Source: Streptomyces zhihengii
Lineage (GTDB): Bacteria; Actinomycetota; Actinomycetes; Streptomycetales; Streptomycetaceae
Direction: 5' to 3'
Length of the DNA: 64,000 nt
Assembly: GCF_016919245.1 (NCBI RefSeq)
Contig: NZ_JAFEJA010000004.1
Location: 1 to 64,000, forward strand
In this document: one piece after another, positions 26,514 to 34,854 of the stretch
Numbering within the stretch: the stretch's first letter is position 1
How the letters are laid out: the number at the start of each line of letters is the position of its first letter
Notes under the pieces: model-generated
The model's input: the letters and a program-made list of their open reading frames with translations, nothing else
Told to the model about the DNA's origin: nothing
Databases searched by the model: none
Position numbers and translations under genes: made by a program

Positions 26514-26985
26514 GGAGTTCGGCCGTGGCGCGCTCGGAGTCGCTCGGTTCGCTGGCGAGCAGCTTGTCGGCGGCGAGGGCGAGGTCGAAGGCCGGGGTGG
26601 ACAGGTCTTCCGGGGCGACGGCGTTGCCGTGGTCGACGTCGAGGACCAGGAGGTGGCGGACCTGGTTGCGGGACTGGATGGTGATGGTGTCCTCGCGCGG
26701 CGAGGCGTCGGCGGTGACGAAGCCGGGGTGGTTGAGGATCGCCGCGGCGATGGCCTCGGTGAGCACCGGCTCGGGCAGCAGGTCGTCGTCGGTCGGCTCC
26801 GCCGGCTTGAGGGTCAGCGTGTAGTTGATGCCGGCGTCGGTGGTGAACCGCACCGTGTCGCCGTCGGGGGCGGCGTCCGCGGACCTGAAGTGCGGGCTGC
26901 GGCGCAGCGCGTCGGCAATTCGGACGGGGTCGGCGTCGGCCTGTGGGCTCTTGTCGCGGTCGCTGGGCGGAAAATCAGCGGTCAT
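26425..26985 (-). CDS. Hypothetical protein in the tap-tpg operon
   Basis: 186 residues with a good site (CAGGAGCG) 15 bases after tpg. It has two similar halves: residues 20-60 (ADALRRSPHFRSADAAPDGDTVRFTT) and about 75-115 (AAAILNHPGFVTADASPREDTITIQS). This internal duplication suggests a two-lobed beta/alpha fold. The C-terminus is helical (ERATAELLNYIAATWDKQDLP). No known family. Its position makes a link to end replication or to Tpg possible. Confidence 0.6.
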   Translation of the reverse strand: MTADFPPSDRDKSPQADADPVRIADALRRSPHFRSADAAPDGDTVRFTTDAGINYTLTLKPAEPTDDDLLPEPVLTEAIAAAILNHPGFVTADASPREDTITIQSRNQVRHLLVLDVDHGNAVAPEDLSTPAFDLALAADKLLASEPSDSERATAELLNYIAATWDKQDLPLREHAQALARTLRTQ

Positions 26986-27000
26986 GTTTTTCGCTCCTGG

Positions 27001-27555
27001 TCAGTAGTCCAGATCGAGGTAGTCGATGTCGTTGATTTCCACGTCTGCCAGTCCCCCGGCGCGGGTGCCGCCGTCCTGGAAATACACTTCCTTGAATCCT
27101 TCGGCGATGATGTGGCGCATCTCCTGGTCGCCGGAACCGGCGTTGCGGGCGTCGAAGAGGCGCTGTGCGTACTCGGGGGGCAGGTGGACGGTGAGGCGGC
27201 GGAAGCGTCCGTCGTCGGTGGTGCCGACGGGTGCGGTGTAGCCGAAGCGGGCTCTGGTTTCCACGGTGATCCCGCCGGTGGCGGCGGCCTGGCGCTGCCG
27301 GCGTTTGCGCACCAGCGGCTGCCACCGCGCCTTCACCACATCGTCGATCTTCGCGGCGACGTCCGGGCGGGCGTGCCGGGCGCCGCGCCGGTAGCGGTTG
27401 ACGGAGTCGGCGGTGACTCCGAGCACCTCGGCGACCGCTTTCGCGCTGCCGAACTGCTTGATGAGGAATCGGATCTGGGCTTTGAGCGTCTTGGGCGGGT
27501 CCTTGGTGAACGCTTCGCGGTCGGCCCGCTCGATCGCGTCGGCGATCTCCCCCAC
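27001..27555 (-). CDS. tpg: Terminal protein Tpg
   Basis: 184 residues, exactly the usual Tpg size. It starts MGEIADAIERAD, has an HTH-like middle (SAKAVAEVLGVTADSVNRY), the conserved block TGGITVETRARFGYTA, and the end FKEVYFQDGGTRAGG...INDIDYLDLDY that matches the archetypal Streptomyces Tpgs I know. Tpg is covalently attached to the telomere 5' ends and primes filling of the recessed strand. GTG start three bases after the tap stop, with GGGGAG as ribosome site. Its family is the archetypal one, although the telomere at base 1 is not archetypal. Confidence 0.93.
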   Translation of the reverse strand: MGEIADAIERADREAFTKDPPKTLKAQIRFLIKQFGSAKAVAEVLGVTADSVNRYRRGARHARPDVAAKIDDVVKARWQPLVRKRRQRQAAATGGITVETRARFGYTAPVGTTDDGRFRRLTVHLPPEYAQRLFDARNAGSGDQEMRHIIAEGFKEVYFQDGGTRAGGLADVEINDIDYLDLDY

Positions 27556-27558
27556 TGT

Positions 27559-29736
27559 CTACTCCCCGTCGTCCAGGACGGCGTCGCCGCCCTTGATGTG
27601 GCGGGCCGGGTTGAGGCCCTTCTCCATGAGGTCGACCGCCCATGTCATCTGCTGGACGCCTTCCAGCTTCGCCAGGCCCGGGGTGGGCCCGAGGCGGAAG
27701 GCGCCGGGCTGCGGCTTGCCCGAGGCGGCGTAGGGGAGGAAGTCCAGCGGGCTGCTGCCGGGGCTCGGGTAGACGACGCAGTCGGACAGTACGGCCAGCG
27801 GGTACAGGCCGGTCATGTCCGCCATGTTGCGGAGCTTGCGGTGCATGTTGACCCGGGCCTTGCTGATGACGGCGGCCCGGATGTCGGGGCGCCACGTCGG
27901 CCGGGCGAGAGCCGGCCACGGCTCGCCCTGCTTGTAGTGCCTGCCCTGGGGGCGCTCGCGAAGCTTGCCGACACCACCCTTGACCGTGGCCTTGATCGCC
28001 GCGAGGACGGCGGCCAAGCCCGGGTCCCGCTCCTTGTGCTGCTCCATCGCCGCCAGGAACTCGGTGTCGGACAGATCCCGGGTGACCCCGAGATCGGCGA
28101 GAGCGTCGACGTACGCCGTCTTGAGCCGGTCGTGCCACGGGTCGAGGTAGGCGCCGGTCTCCCGGCGCAGGTACGCCTCGATCGGGTGCACGTCGTGCCC
28201 GAGTTCCTGGGCGTAGGCGAGGGTGTGGGTCTGGTACCAGGCAGGTCCCGTCGGCCGGGAGCCGTCCGGAGTGAACGGCGAGGGCAGGCGCGGGTCCAGC
28301 TCGATGTGGGACAGGTCGACCAGCCAGCTCCCGGGGATCTTCGGGCTGAACGCCGGGCCCACGAAGTGGTCCGGGGCGGACAGGCCGACGGTCAGGCGGG
28401 CCGCGGCGGCGAGGAACGCCGTGTTCAGGTCGAGGCCGACCGCCCACGGCAGGGCGCACTCCTCACCCGAGAGCGTGTCCACCGAGCGCACCCACTGGTA
28501 CGCCTCCTCGTTGAGGAACCCGCCGGTCCAGCCGGAGTTCACGACGACGGGGTGTTCCGGGGTGGCCTCCGGCGGCGCCGGGTCCATCGGCTCGGTGCCC
28601 AGCGAGCCCGCGTTGTGGCCGGAGACCCAGTTCCCGGTCTCCGCATCGCGCTCCGGCTTCGTCGGCGGCCGCATGGCCGTCATCAGCTCCAGACCCGAGA
28701 CGGCCGTGGACCCGCGCGGAGTGATGACCCGCTGGGCGTACACGCCCAGGACGCGGGCGATGTCAGCCGGCTCCATATCGCTGACGCCGGGCCAGGACCG
28801 CTCATCGAGCGCATCCCACGACAGGACCGCCAACTGCACGCACTGCCTCTCACGGCCCTGCGCCGTGCGGTAGACCCTGGCCCACGGCCCGAACCCCCGC
28901 CGGGTCAGCTGCCACTTCGCCTTCGCGACCTGCTTGACCACCGGGTGGCCCTCCGGCAGACGCAGCGAGCGGCGCTGCTCGTGACCCTCCAGCCGCTCCG
29001 GCAGCCCCAGCTTCACAGCGGCGGCCGCGGTGAGCACGATCAGCGGATCCGAGTCCTTGCCGTACCGGTTCAGCTTCGCAGCACCGAGCCGGGACTCGGA
29101 GAGGGTCCACTCCACCAGCTCCGGCACGGTAGTCGCCGAGCACTCCAGCACGATCCCGTCGACACCGTACGCGGAACCGTCACCGTCCAGAACGGCCAGC
29201 GGGCCGTGAGGGAAACGCGGATCCACAGCAGGCGCGGCGGCCTTCTTCGCTGCCGGGCGCCGGGACGACATCGCCGGGCGTCCAGCCGGACGGGCAGGCC
29301 GCTCGGGCGCCGACCTTACCGCAACACCAATATCGGGCTCCGCCTCGTCCTGCTCAACGGTGGGCACGCCGGCGAACGTCGCAGGCACCACGGACTCCGG
29401 CACGACGCCCGGAACCGAAGCAGGGGCAGCGACAGGAGCGGACGCCGCGGCAGGCACGGACGCGGGGGGCGCGGCGGGAGCTCCGTCGGCGGGATACTTC
29501 ACCGCCCAGCCCTTCAGCAGCCGCTGATACGCCGACAGACGCGGCTCCTTGGGCTCGGAGCGGCCGTTCTCATAGTTCTTCACCGTCTGCACCGTCGACT
29601 TCAACGCGGCCGCGAGCCGGGCCTGGGTGATGCCAGCGGCCTCACGCAGCCGAGCGCGCTCCGCCGGGGGCGGAAGCTGCGGCTCCTCCGCCAGCAACGC
29701 GTCGACGCTCGCGAACAGCTCTTCCTCGGATGCCAT
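27559..29736 (-). CDS. tap: Telomere-associated protein Tap
   Basis: 725 residues, the normal Tap length. An N-terminal XRE helix-turn-helix (REAAGITQARLAAALKSTVQTVKNYENG, residues about 27-55) is followed by a Pro/Ala linker and a large C-terminal domain with VYRTAQGRERQCVQLAVLSW and WAVGLDLNTAFLAAAARL. Tap binds telomere 3' overhang hairpins and recruits Tpg. Start ATG 29736 with GGTGGAGGT upstream; an ATG at 29769 would add a basic leader without support. Two direct repeats lie in the promoter region. Confidence 0.93.
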   Translation of the reverse strand: MASEEELFASVDALLAEEPQLPPPAERARLREAAGITQARLAAALKSTVQTVKNYENGRSEPKEPRLSAYQRLLKGWAVKYPADGAPAAPPASVPAAASAPVAAPASVPGVVPESVVPATFAGVPTVEQDEAEPDIGVAVRSAPERPARPAGRPAMSSRRPAAKKAAAPAVDPRFPHGPLAVLDGDGSAYGVDGIVLECSATTVPELVEWTLSESRLGAAKLNRYGKDSDPLIVLTAAAAVKLGLPERLEGHEQRRSLRLPEGHPVVKQVAKAKWQLTRRGFGPWARVYRTAQGRERQCVQLAVLSWDALDERSWPGVSDMEPADIARVLGVYAQRVITPRGSTAVSGLELMTAMRPPTKPERDAETGNWVSGHNAGSLGTEPMDPAPPEATPEHPVVVNSGWTGGFLNEEAYQWVRSVDTLSGEECALPWAVGLDLNTAFLAAAARLTVGLSAPDHFVGPAFSPKIPGSWLVDLSHIELDPRLPSPFTPDGSRPTGPAWYQTHTLAYAQELGHDVHPIEAYLRRETGAYLDPWHDRLKTAYVDALADLGVTRDLSDTEFLAAMEQHKERDPGLAAVLAAIKATVKGGVGKLRERPQGRHYKQGEPWPALARPTWRPDIRAAVISKARVNMHRKLRNMADMTGLYPLAVLSDCVVYPSPGSSPLDFLPYAASGKPQPGAFRLGPTPGLAKLEGVQQMTWAVDLMEKGLNPARHIKGGDAVLDDGE

Positions 29737-29779
29737 ACGTCTACCTCCACCCCGAACCCTAGCAGCCATTACCCAAGTA

Positions 29780-29804
29780 TTTAACCCACTCCTTTAACCC
29801 ATTC
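29780..29804. repeat. Direct repeats TTTAACCCA[C/T]TC upstream of tap
   Basis: Two 12-base copies at 29780-29791 and 29793-29804 with a 13-base period. A weaker third copy (TTACCCAAG) lies at 29769. They stand in an AT-rich island about 45-70 bases upstream of the tap start, so they could be binding sites for Tap's own HTH or another regulator. Confidence 0.5.
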
Positions 29805-30114
29805 GAAGGAGCCGCGAGGAAGTGAACTGCCCATTCTTGAAAGTTTTTGATGCTCCTTCAGATGCCCTGGGGGGTTTCACCGGAGGGCGGGTCCGGACGG
29901 GCGAGCACGGGCCGGGAGCGACGGTGAGGGCGCGCGAGGTACGCCACGCCCGGCAAGATCCGCTCCGGGTTGCCCTCTGCGCTTTCGCATCGGGTGGAAC
30001 CGGCTGCGCAAGGCGACCCGGGCCTTCCTCTCGGCGGCCCCGGGCGGTTTGCCCGCGTCCATCCCATCCCCAGGCAGACGTCCACTGCGGTGGTCGGTGC
30101 TCTGGTTGACCTGG
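29805..30114. other. Intergenic region upstream of tap
   Basis: About 310 bases. Open frames here are Arg/Pro-rich and look like chance. An AT-rich stretch near 29820-29860 may hold the tap promoter. Nothing else seen. Confidence 0.35.
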
Positions 30115-31551
30115 TCAGCCGGAAGCGTCCAGTTCGTCGAGCCAGGCGCGAGCGGCGCGGGCAGCGCGGCGGATGACTTGCTCGCCGGCACCAGCCCTGC
30201 TGCGCAGTCCGATGCGGCGGTTGAGGCCGGCGTTCACTTCGCGGTACGTGGATCCTGTCGCATGGACCAGGTCGTTGACCAAGGCTGTCAAACGGGCGTG
30301 TGGGTGGGGGTCGGTAGCGACCTCATCGTCGTCGTGCTGGTCTGGCTCGGATTCAAGATCGAACAGGGCGTCGCCTCGCAAGCAGTCGGCGCAGAAATCC
30401 AGCATGCTTTCGACCCGCGCTCGTCCGCAGCCCACGCACACCCAGTCGTCGCAGTGGGCACACGACACCGAAGCCCCGTCGGAGTCGCGTCCCCAGGCGA
30501 TCTCCTGGGACGTGCACCGGCCGGTACACGGCCGCTGCACCAACGGCCGGGGTTCCGGCTTATCCCCCTGGACTGCACGCTCAGCGAGTTCTGCTTTCCA
30601 GCGGGCGTTGAATTCCTGGCGGGAGCGGTCGCGCGCCTGCTGACAGGCTTCCCGCTCCTTCGGTGTGAGATGGCTGAAGCAGGCAGCTACTGGGGAAGGC
30701 AGGTCATCGTAGGCCGGCCATTCAGCGGCCGGGCGGCAGCATCTGCGGCGGGTGGTCTTGGCGTATCGGGTACATCCTGATGGCCTGTCCTCGACAAGGT
30801 CTTCATGTCCCAGAGGGGAGGATTCCTCTGCAGCCGGCGCCCCGGACGCCTTTTCTGCCGCGCTGGCAAGTCTTGCTTGCAGGACCTGCCGCCAGTCATC
30901 ACCGACCTCGGGAAGAGCAGGCGCGGCACTGACACCACTGATCTCCAGCCCGTAGCGTCCCGCCACGTGGGTAAGGACCGGCCGGATGGCGGCGATGACT
31001 TCGGCGGTAAACCGGTGCACGAGATAGGGCGGAGTGATGAAGACAGCGTCCTGGCCGCCCCCGACCTGGTTGCCTGGGGCGAGTTCCACTCGCTCAACGT
31101 CAGCCAGCAGGGCGGCGCCTTGGCCATGACCCTGCTCGTACATGAGAAACGCTGTCTGCCCCAGAACACGGTGCAAGATGCTTGTTGCCTGCTCGGCCGC
31201 CTGTGTGGACGGTTCGGGAGCTGTAACGGGCACGGATACCTGAACCTGCAGCGCCGGACCTGCCGATGTCAGACGGGTGAGTGAACCAGGCCTGTCCCCG
31301 ACTACCGACTCGATGGCCGTTGGGCGGCCGAGGATCTCTTCGAGCCCTTCCTGGAGCACGCTGAGAGAGCCTGAGTCGACGAAGTGGTCCATCCCGTTCT
31401 GGTTGATCCACCTCAGTGTCAGCATGACCCCGTCGTAGGAGAGCACGTTCGCGTTCTGGTTCAGCAGGATCCACGTGAAGCGCCGACGCCTCTTGACCGC
31501 TTCGAGGACCTTTGGCCATGACTCCTGCATGACCGCTGTCTTGTCCGCCAT
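30115..31551 (-). CDS. Tau-like (DnaX C-terminal domain) protein with zinc-binding tail
   Basis: 478 residues. The first 85 (SWPKVLEAVKRRRRFTWILL, then LTLRWINQNGMDHFVDSGS) closely resemble the C-terminal domain of actinobacterial DnaX, which in E. coli tau contacts the polymerase and helicase. No AAA+ clamp-loader domain is present. The C-terminal half has cysteine clusters (PCTGRCTSQE, VSCAHCDDWVCVGCGRARV, FCADCLRGD) likely to bind zinc. Start ATG 31551 is preferred because GGGAGCGGAT precedes it. It lies upstream of tap on the same strand with a 378-base gap. A role in recruiting replisome parts to the telomere or competing for them is inference. Confidence 0.65.
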   Translation of the reverse strand: MADKTAVMQESWPKVLEAVKRRRRFTWILLNQNANVLSYDGVMLTLRWINQNGMDHFVDSGSLSVLQEGLEEILGRPTAIESVVGDRPGSLTRLTSAGPALQVQVSVPVTAPEPSTQAAEQATSILHRVLGQTAFLMYEQGHGQGAALLADVERVELAPGNQVGGGQDAVFITPPYLVHRFTAEVIAAIRPVLTHVAGRYGLEISGVSAAPALPEVGDDWRQVLQARLASAAEKASGAPAAEESSPLGHEDLVEDRPSGCTRYAKTTRRRCCRPAAEWPAYDDLPSPVAACFSHLTPKEREACQQARDRSRQEFNARWKAELAERAVQGDKPEPRPLVQRPCTGRCTSQEIAWGRDSDGASVSCAHCDDWVCVGCGRARVESMLDFCADCLRGDALFDLESEPDQHDDDEVATDPHPHARLTALVNDLVHATGSTYREVNAGLNRRIGLRSRAGAGEQVIRRAARAARAWLDELDASG

Positions 31552-31889
31552 ATCCGCTCCCGACATGCTGCGCTCTGGGCAGACTAGAAGCAGCTCAGGC
31601 GCCTGACGGGACAACAGGAACTGTTGGCTCAAACCGCCCCGGGTACAGATCCGGCGATGGCGTAATCCCGGCGTTTCATCTGTAGGGCAATGGTGTCGCG
31701 GTGCGGCGCTTTCGGGCCGTTTACCCGACCGGAACTGGTGCTGCACCAAACCGCACATCCATACCCCGTCACCGCGGAGCTGAGGATCCTCGGCGGTCCG
31801 CGAACCGCCCGGACACACCGCCCAGTACGCCCCAACGAGACCGGGCAGCCGCCATCCGAGCCAACACCTGCGGCCCGTACCCTTCGCAT
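31552..31889. other. Intergenic region between tau-like gene and IS fragment
   Basis: No gene recognised. Frames on both strands here look like chance extensions of the neighbours; possibly scrambled 5' sequence of the IS5-like element. Confidence 0.3.
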
Positions 31890-32165
31890 CATCCGGATCT
31901 GGAGCGCCAGGGCGTTCCGATCCTCGCCGACCGCGCCTACCAGGGAGCCTGCTCCTGGGTCACCACCGGACTCAAACGGCCACCGGGGGGTGAGCTCACC
32001 CTCACCCAGCGCACCGTCAAACGGGCCCTGGCCGCGGCGTGGGCACCCGTCGAACGCGGCATGGCACGGCTGAAGTCCTGGCAGATCTTCCGCAGAGCCC
32101 GCATCAGCCAGAACCGCAAGACCGTCATCGCCAAGGCAGTCCTCACCCTGGAGAGGCAACGCTGA
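31890..32165 (+). pseudogene. IS5-like transposase, C-terminal fragment
   Basis: About 85 residues match the end of an IS5-group DDE transposase: GVPILADRAYQGA (second catalytic Asp), a middle helix, then APVERGMARLKSWQIFRR (catalytic Glu), ending VLTLERQR. Upstream sequence from 31700 no longer reads as transposase, so the element is truncated. Confidence 0.7.
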
Positions 32166-32259
32166 AAAAGCTCACTGTATCCCTAGTCAACGCTCAAAGA
32201 TCGCCAGGATGCTGTGATCTCGCGGGCGCCGGCGCCTGGATTCGTCCTTGGACGCCGAG

Positions 32260-32406
32260 GTGTTGTGCCTGCAAGATGGTGCCTTGAGTAAGAAGTCCGA
32301 ATCCTTCGTCGTGATGATGACCCTCGACAGAGAGACGTCATCCGTGGTGCTGACTCGGTCTGACGGCAAGGAAGCTCGGCAGCTGATGGGGCCAGTCACC
32401 TTTTGA
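32260..32406 (+). pseudogene. Orphan C-terminal gene fragment
   Basis: A 48-residue frame with natural composition (LCLQDGALSKKSESFVVMM, then VVLTRSDGKEARQL), preceded by an in-frame stop and lacking a clear start. A minus-strand frame ending at 32396 (HVLVQVYDEATLELVTAVTS) looks equally protein-like. Both are probably leftovers of genes cut by transposons. Family unknown. Confidence 0.35.
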
Positions 32407-32710
32407 GAGCACCAGCCTCCTCTCGCGGCTGCACTACTCGCCTACTCTCGGCGGCTTGCTTGCCGTCACGTGCAAGGGCGATGACATCGCCTTTGCACTG
32501 CCTGCTCGTGACCGCGGTGACCAACTCGAGCGTCGCCTCGTCGTATACCTGGACCAGAACATGTGGCGTCCGGTCAGCGGGGCGCTGCAAGGTGAGGCGA
32601 CGGTAAAGAGAACTGGCACGCGCGCTGTCGCGGGTTTCAACGGGTCTGCCGCACGATCGGGTGACATCTGAACTGGCTTGCCCTGTGGGGCAGGTGGGAA
32701 GGATGTTGCT

Positions 32711-32934
32711 GTGCCGAAGCCTTATCCGGAAGAGTTCCGCCAGGACGTCGCGCGGAACCGCGGTCCGGGTGTGACGGTCGAGCAGGTAGCCACCGACTTC
32801 GCGGTCCATCCGATGACGTTGTGGAAGTGGATGCGCCGGGCGGACATCGACGCCGCTGCCAAGCCGCACTCGGCCGGCTGACCCCCATCGAATACGAGAC
32901 CGTCATGACCACACCGGCCCTCCAGGCCGCGTGA
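32711..32934 (+). pseudogene. IS3-family element, internal deletion
   Basis: From GTG 32711 the OrfA N-terminus is intact (PKPYPEEFRQDV, then HPMTLWKWMRRADID). From about 32866 the frame shifts directly into the last 22 residues of OrfB (LTPIEYETVMTTPALQ), ending at 32934. Everything between, including the catalytic DDE core, is missing. Confidence 0.75.
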
Positions 32935-32940
32935 CTTCTC

Positions 32941-33117
32941 TCCGCGTTCGCCGCCCTTGCCGACCCGGCATCCAGGGCCTACTACGACAAGAAGATCGCC
33001 CAGGGAAAACACCACACCCAGGCCCTGCTCTGCCTGGCCAGACGCCGGGCCGACGTCCTGTTCGCGATGCTCCGCGACGGAACCTTCTACGAATCCCGGC
33101 CCGCCACCTCTGGCTGA
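32941..33117 (+). pseudogene. IS110-family transposase, C-terminal fragment
   Basis: Encodes LADPASRAYYDKKIAQGK and CLARRRADVLFAMLRDGTFYE, the conserved end of IS110/IS116 transposases. It abuts the IS3 remnant, so one element probably landed in or next to the other. Confidence 0.7.
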
Positions 33118-33248
33118 TCCTCATCGCGCACGCCGCACACAGGGCAGTCCCACTCATCGAGACAGTCGATCGCGACAGGGTGATTACAGAAGACGCACGG
33201 ACGCATGCCCTCATCAGCTGATTCCTGCACACGCGCCTCATCACTCAT
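33087..33248 (-). CDS. Small zinc-ribbon protein
   Basis: 53 residues with two CxxC knuckles, RPCVFCNHP and WDCPVCGVRDE, typical of a rubredoxin-like zinc ribbon. The 3' end overlaps the IS110 fragment in antisense, so the C-terminus may have been replaced. Start ATG 33248 lacks an obvious ribosome site. Confidence 0.4.
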   Translation of the reverse strand: MSDEARVQESADEGMRPCVFCNHPVAIDCLDEWDCPVCGVRDEDQPEVAGRDS

Positions 33249-33328
33249 GTCAGGCAGAGTGCCAGACGGCCCCCGCCCGACACCCACCACCTTGACCAAA
33301 CACATAGGGGCCCCCGCACAGCGCGAGC

Positions 33329-33421
33329 GTGAGCGCGGTGGCAGCACGCTGGGGCTTCGCCCACGCCGGCCGCTTCGCCGCCGGCTACCGCAACGTCTAC
33401 GGCGTCTCCCCCACACCACCC
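33329..33421 (+). pseudogene. AraC-family regulator, C-terminal HTH fragment
   Basis: About 30 residues (VAARWGFAHAGRFAAGYRNVYGVSP) are the second helix-turn-helix of an AraC-type regulator. The rest of the gene is absent. Confidence 0.55.
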
Positions 33422-33636
33422 TGCGCAGCGGGCGGTAAGCGCCTCCGCGGCCTGCGCCGTACCCGGCTCGGCGTATCCACGGGCTTCTTCGTCGCTGGGG
33501 TACGCAGGTGCCTGGTCCCCCGCAGCCAAGGCGGCGGTGCCCAGCGGCGCATTGGCCGATCCCGGAGCACCCTTGCCGGACCGGCGCGTTCGAGCCGCGG
33601 GCGGCCGGTGCGGCCAGGTTGCGGCACGCTGTGGGG

Positions 33637-33910
33637 ATGAACGGTACGGATGCGGTGGTGCTGGGCTACACCGGGCCCGCGGATCAACCACGGCAGCTCG
33701 TCCTGAAGCTCCCCGGCGGAAGTCTCGTCCTGTCCCAGGTGCTCCCCCGAAGCGCTGGCCCGGGCCCTGGCGACCTACCTGACCGGCCCCGGACCGGCTG
33801 GCCGCCTCCCGGACGGCGGCCCCTACACGACCATCAAAGCCTCACTCATCGCCGAAGTGGCCTCCCGCCCGGTGAGCGGCGACACCGTCGACGTGCTGCG
33901 CCTGCACTGA
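33637..33910 (+). pseudogene. Small hypothetical gene with a one-base insertion
   Basis: From ATG 33637 the frame reads DAVVLGYTGPADQPRQLVL and KLPGGSLVLSQ. Deleting one G near 33739 (CAGGTGC) restores CSPEALARALATYLTGPG through VASRPVSGDTVDVLRLH and a stop at 33910, about 90 residues. The corrected length (273 bases) is a whole number of codons. Family unknown. Confidence 0.55.
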
Positions 33911-34133
33911 TCCACGCACCGCCGACCCTGCCGCGGGTGGACCGTGGGAGTGAACACGTCTGTGGGCCTCTGCGAATGCCTCTCGGCCGGTGGCCTCACG
34001 CGCCACGATGGCGGCGTGTCACATCAGACGTTCCCCGGGTGACGTGACACGTCCCGGGGGCCCCGGCCTGCCCGTGCGGAGGCCCCGGGCGCCCGGCCTG
34101 TGCGAGCAGCCCGCCCCGAAAGTGCAGGACACG

Positions 34134-34493
34134 ATGGCCCTGGCCGGCTTTCCTCTCCCGCAGGAGCCCGTCCTCGACGCCTACACCGAAAGCGGCGTCC
34201 AGGTCCTCATCCTCTATGGCGACGCCGACCACGCCCACCGTCACGTCCTGGAAGCCGTCTTCACCGCAGCGTTGGACACCGGGCGCAGGCTCGTCGTCGA
34301 CGTCACCCAGCTCACCTACGCCGGCGAAACCCTCCACGGCCTACTGCTCACCACCCGCACTCGCACCCGGCTCGTCCTGGCCGGCACCCTGCCACCCGTC
34401 CTGCGCGACCGCATCACCATTGCCGGAACGGAGCGCTTCCTGCCCACCGCCCCCAGCATCGCCACCGCGATCGCCCTCGTCCAAGCCCTCTGA
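34134..34493 (+). CDS. STAS-like (anti-sigma antagonist type) protein
   Basis: 119 residues. Alternation of strands and helices fits a STAS fold: VQVLILYGDAD, then LEAVFTAALDTGRRLVVDVTQLTYAGETLHGLLL, then TRLVLAGTLPPVLRDRI and TERFLPTAPSIATAI. The usual phospho-acceptor position (D-S-T/S) reads TYAGET, so phosphorylation control is uncertain. Start chosen at ATG 34134. No anti-sigma gene is adjacent. Confidence 0.6.
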   Translation: MALAGFPLPQEPVLDAYTESGVQVLILYGDADHAHRHVLEAVFTAALDTGRRLVVDVTQLTYAGETLHGLLLTTRTRTRLVLAGTLPPVLRDRITIAGTERFLPTAPSIATAIALVQAL

Positions 34494-34538
34494 ACTCCCG
34501 GCGGTGCGCAGCCGGCTGGCCCCCGCCGGAGGCCGGGT

Positions 34539-34736
34539 GACGTCCTGCACACCGGCGCGACCTGGGCAGACATGCCGACCGAAACGATCGGCTGCAGCGA
34601 GGTGACGTGCTGGCGACGTCTGCGTGACTGGACCGAGGCCGGCGTTTGGCCCCGCCTGCACGCCATCCTCCTCGCAGAACTCCGCAGAGCCTGCCTGCTG
34701 GACATGGACGACTCCGAACCTCGAAATGATCAGTGA
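34539..34736 (+). pseudogene. IS5-like transposase, N-terminal fragment
   Basis: Encodes TGATWADMPTETIGCSEVTCWRRLRDWTEAGVWPRLH, the DUF4096-like N-terminal region of IS5-group transposases, in one frame to a stop at 34736. No catalytic residues remain. It may be the front part of an element whose end lies at 31890-32165 or an independent copy. Confidence 0.6.
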
Positions 34737-34805
34737 GTCGGCTCTTCCCGGTGTAGGCGGGGTAGTGGGGCGTCCTCGGCCCCCATCGAGCCCAGCGGCG
34801 GGCGT

Positions 34806-34842
34806 GCTACGCGTGGATCCTGCTGCAGGATCCACGCGTAGC
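34806..34842. terminator. Perfect 17-bp hairpin terminator of the Rhs locus
   Basis: Arms 34806-34822 and 34826-34842 with a CTG loop, 12 bases after the barstar stop. Very stable; closes the minus-strand toxin-immunity transcript. Confidence 0.7.
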
Positions 34843-34854
34843 TGAATTCCCGAG

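Noticed and set aside
25663..29784. A 1373-residue plus-strand open frame across tap and tpg
   Set aside because: Mirror image of the third codon positions of tap, tpg and the 186-residue gene, which have clear family matches.
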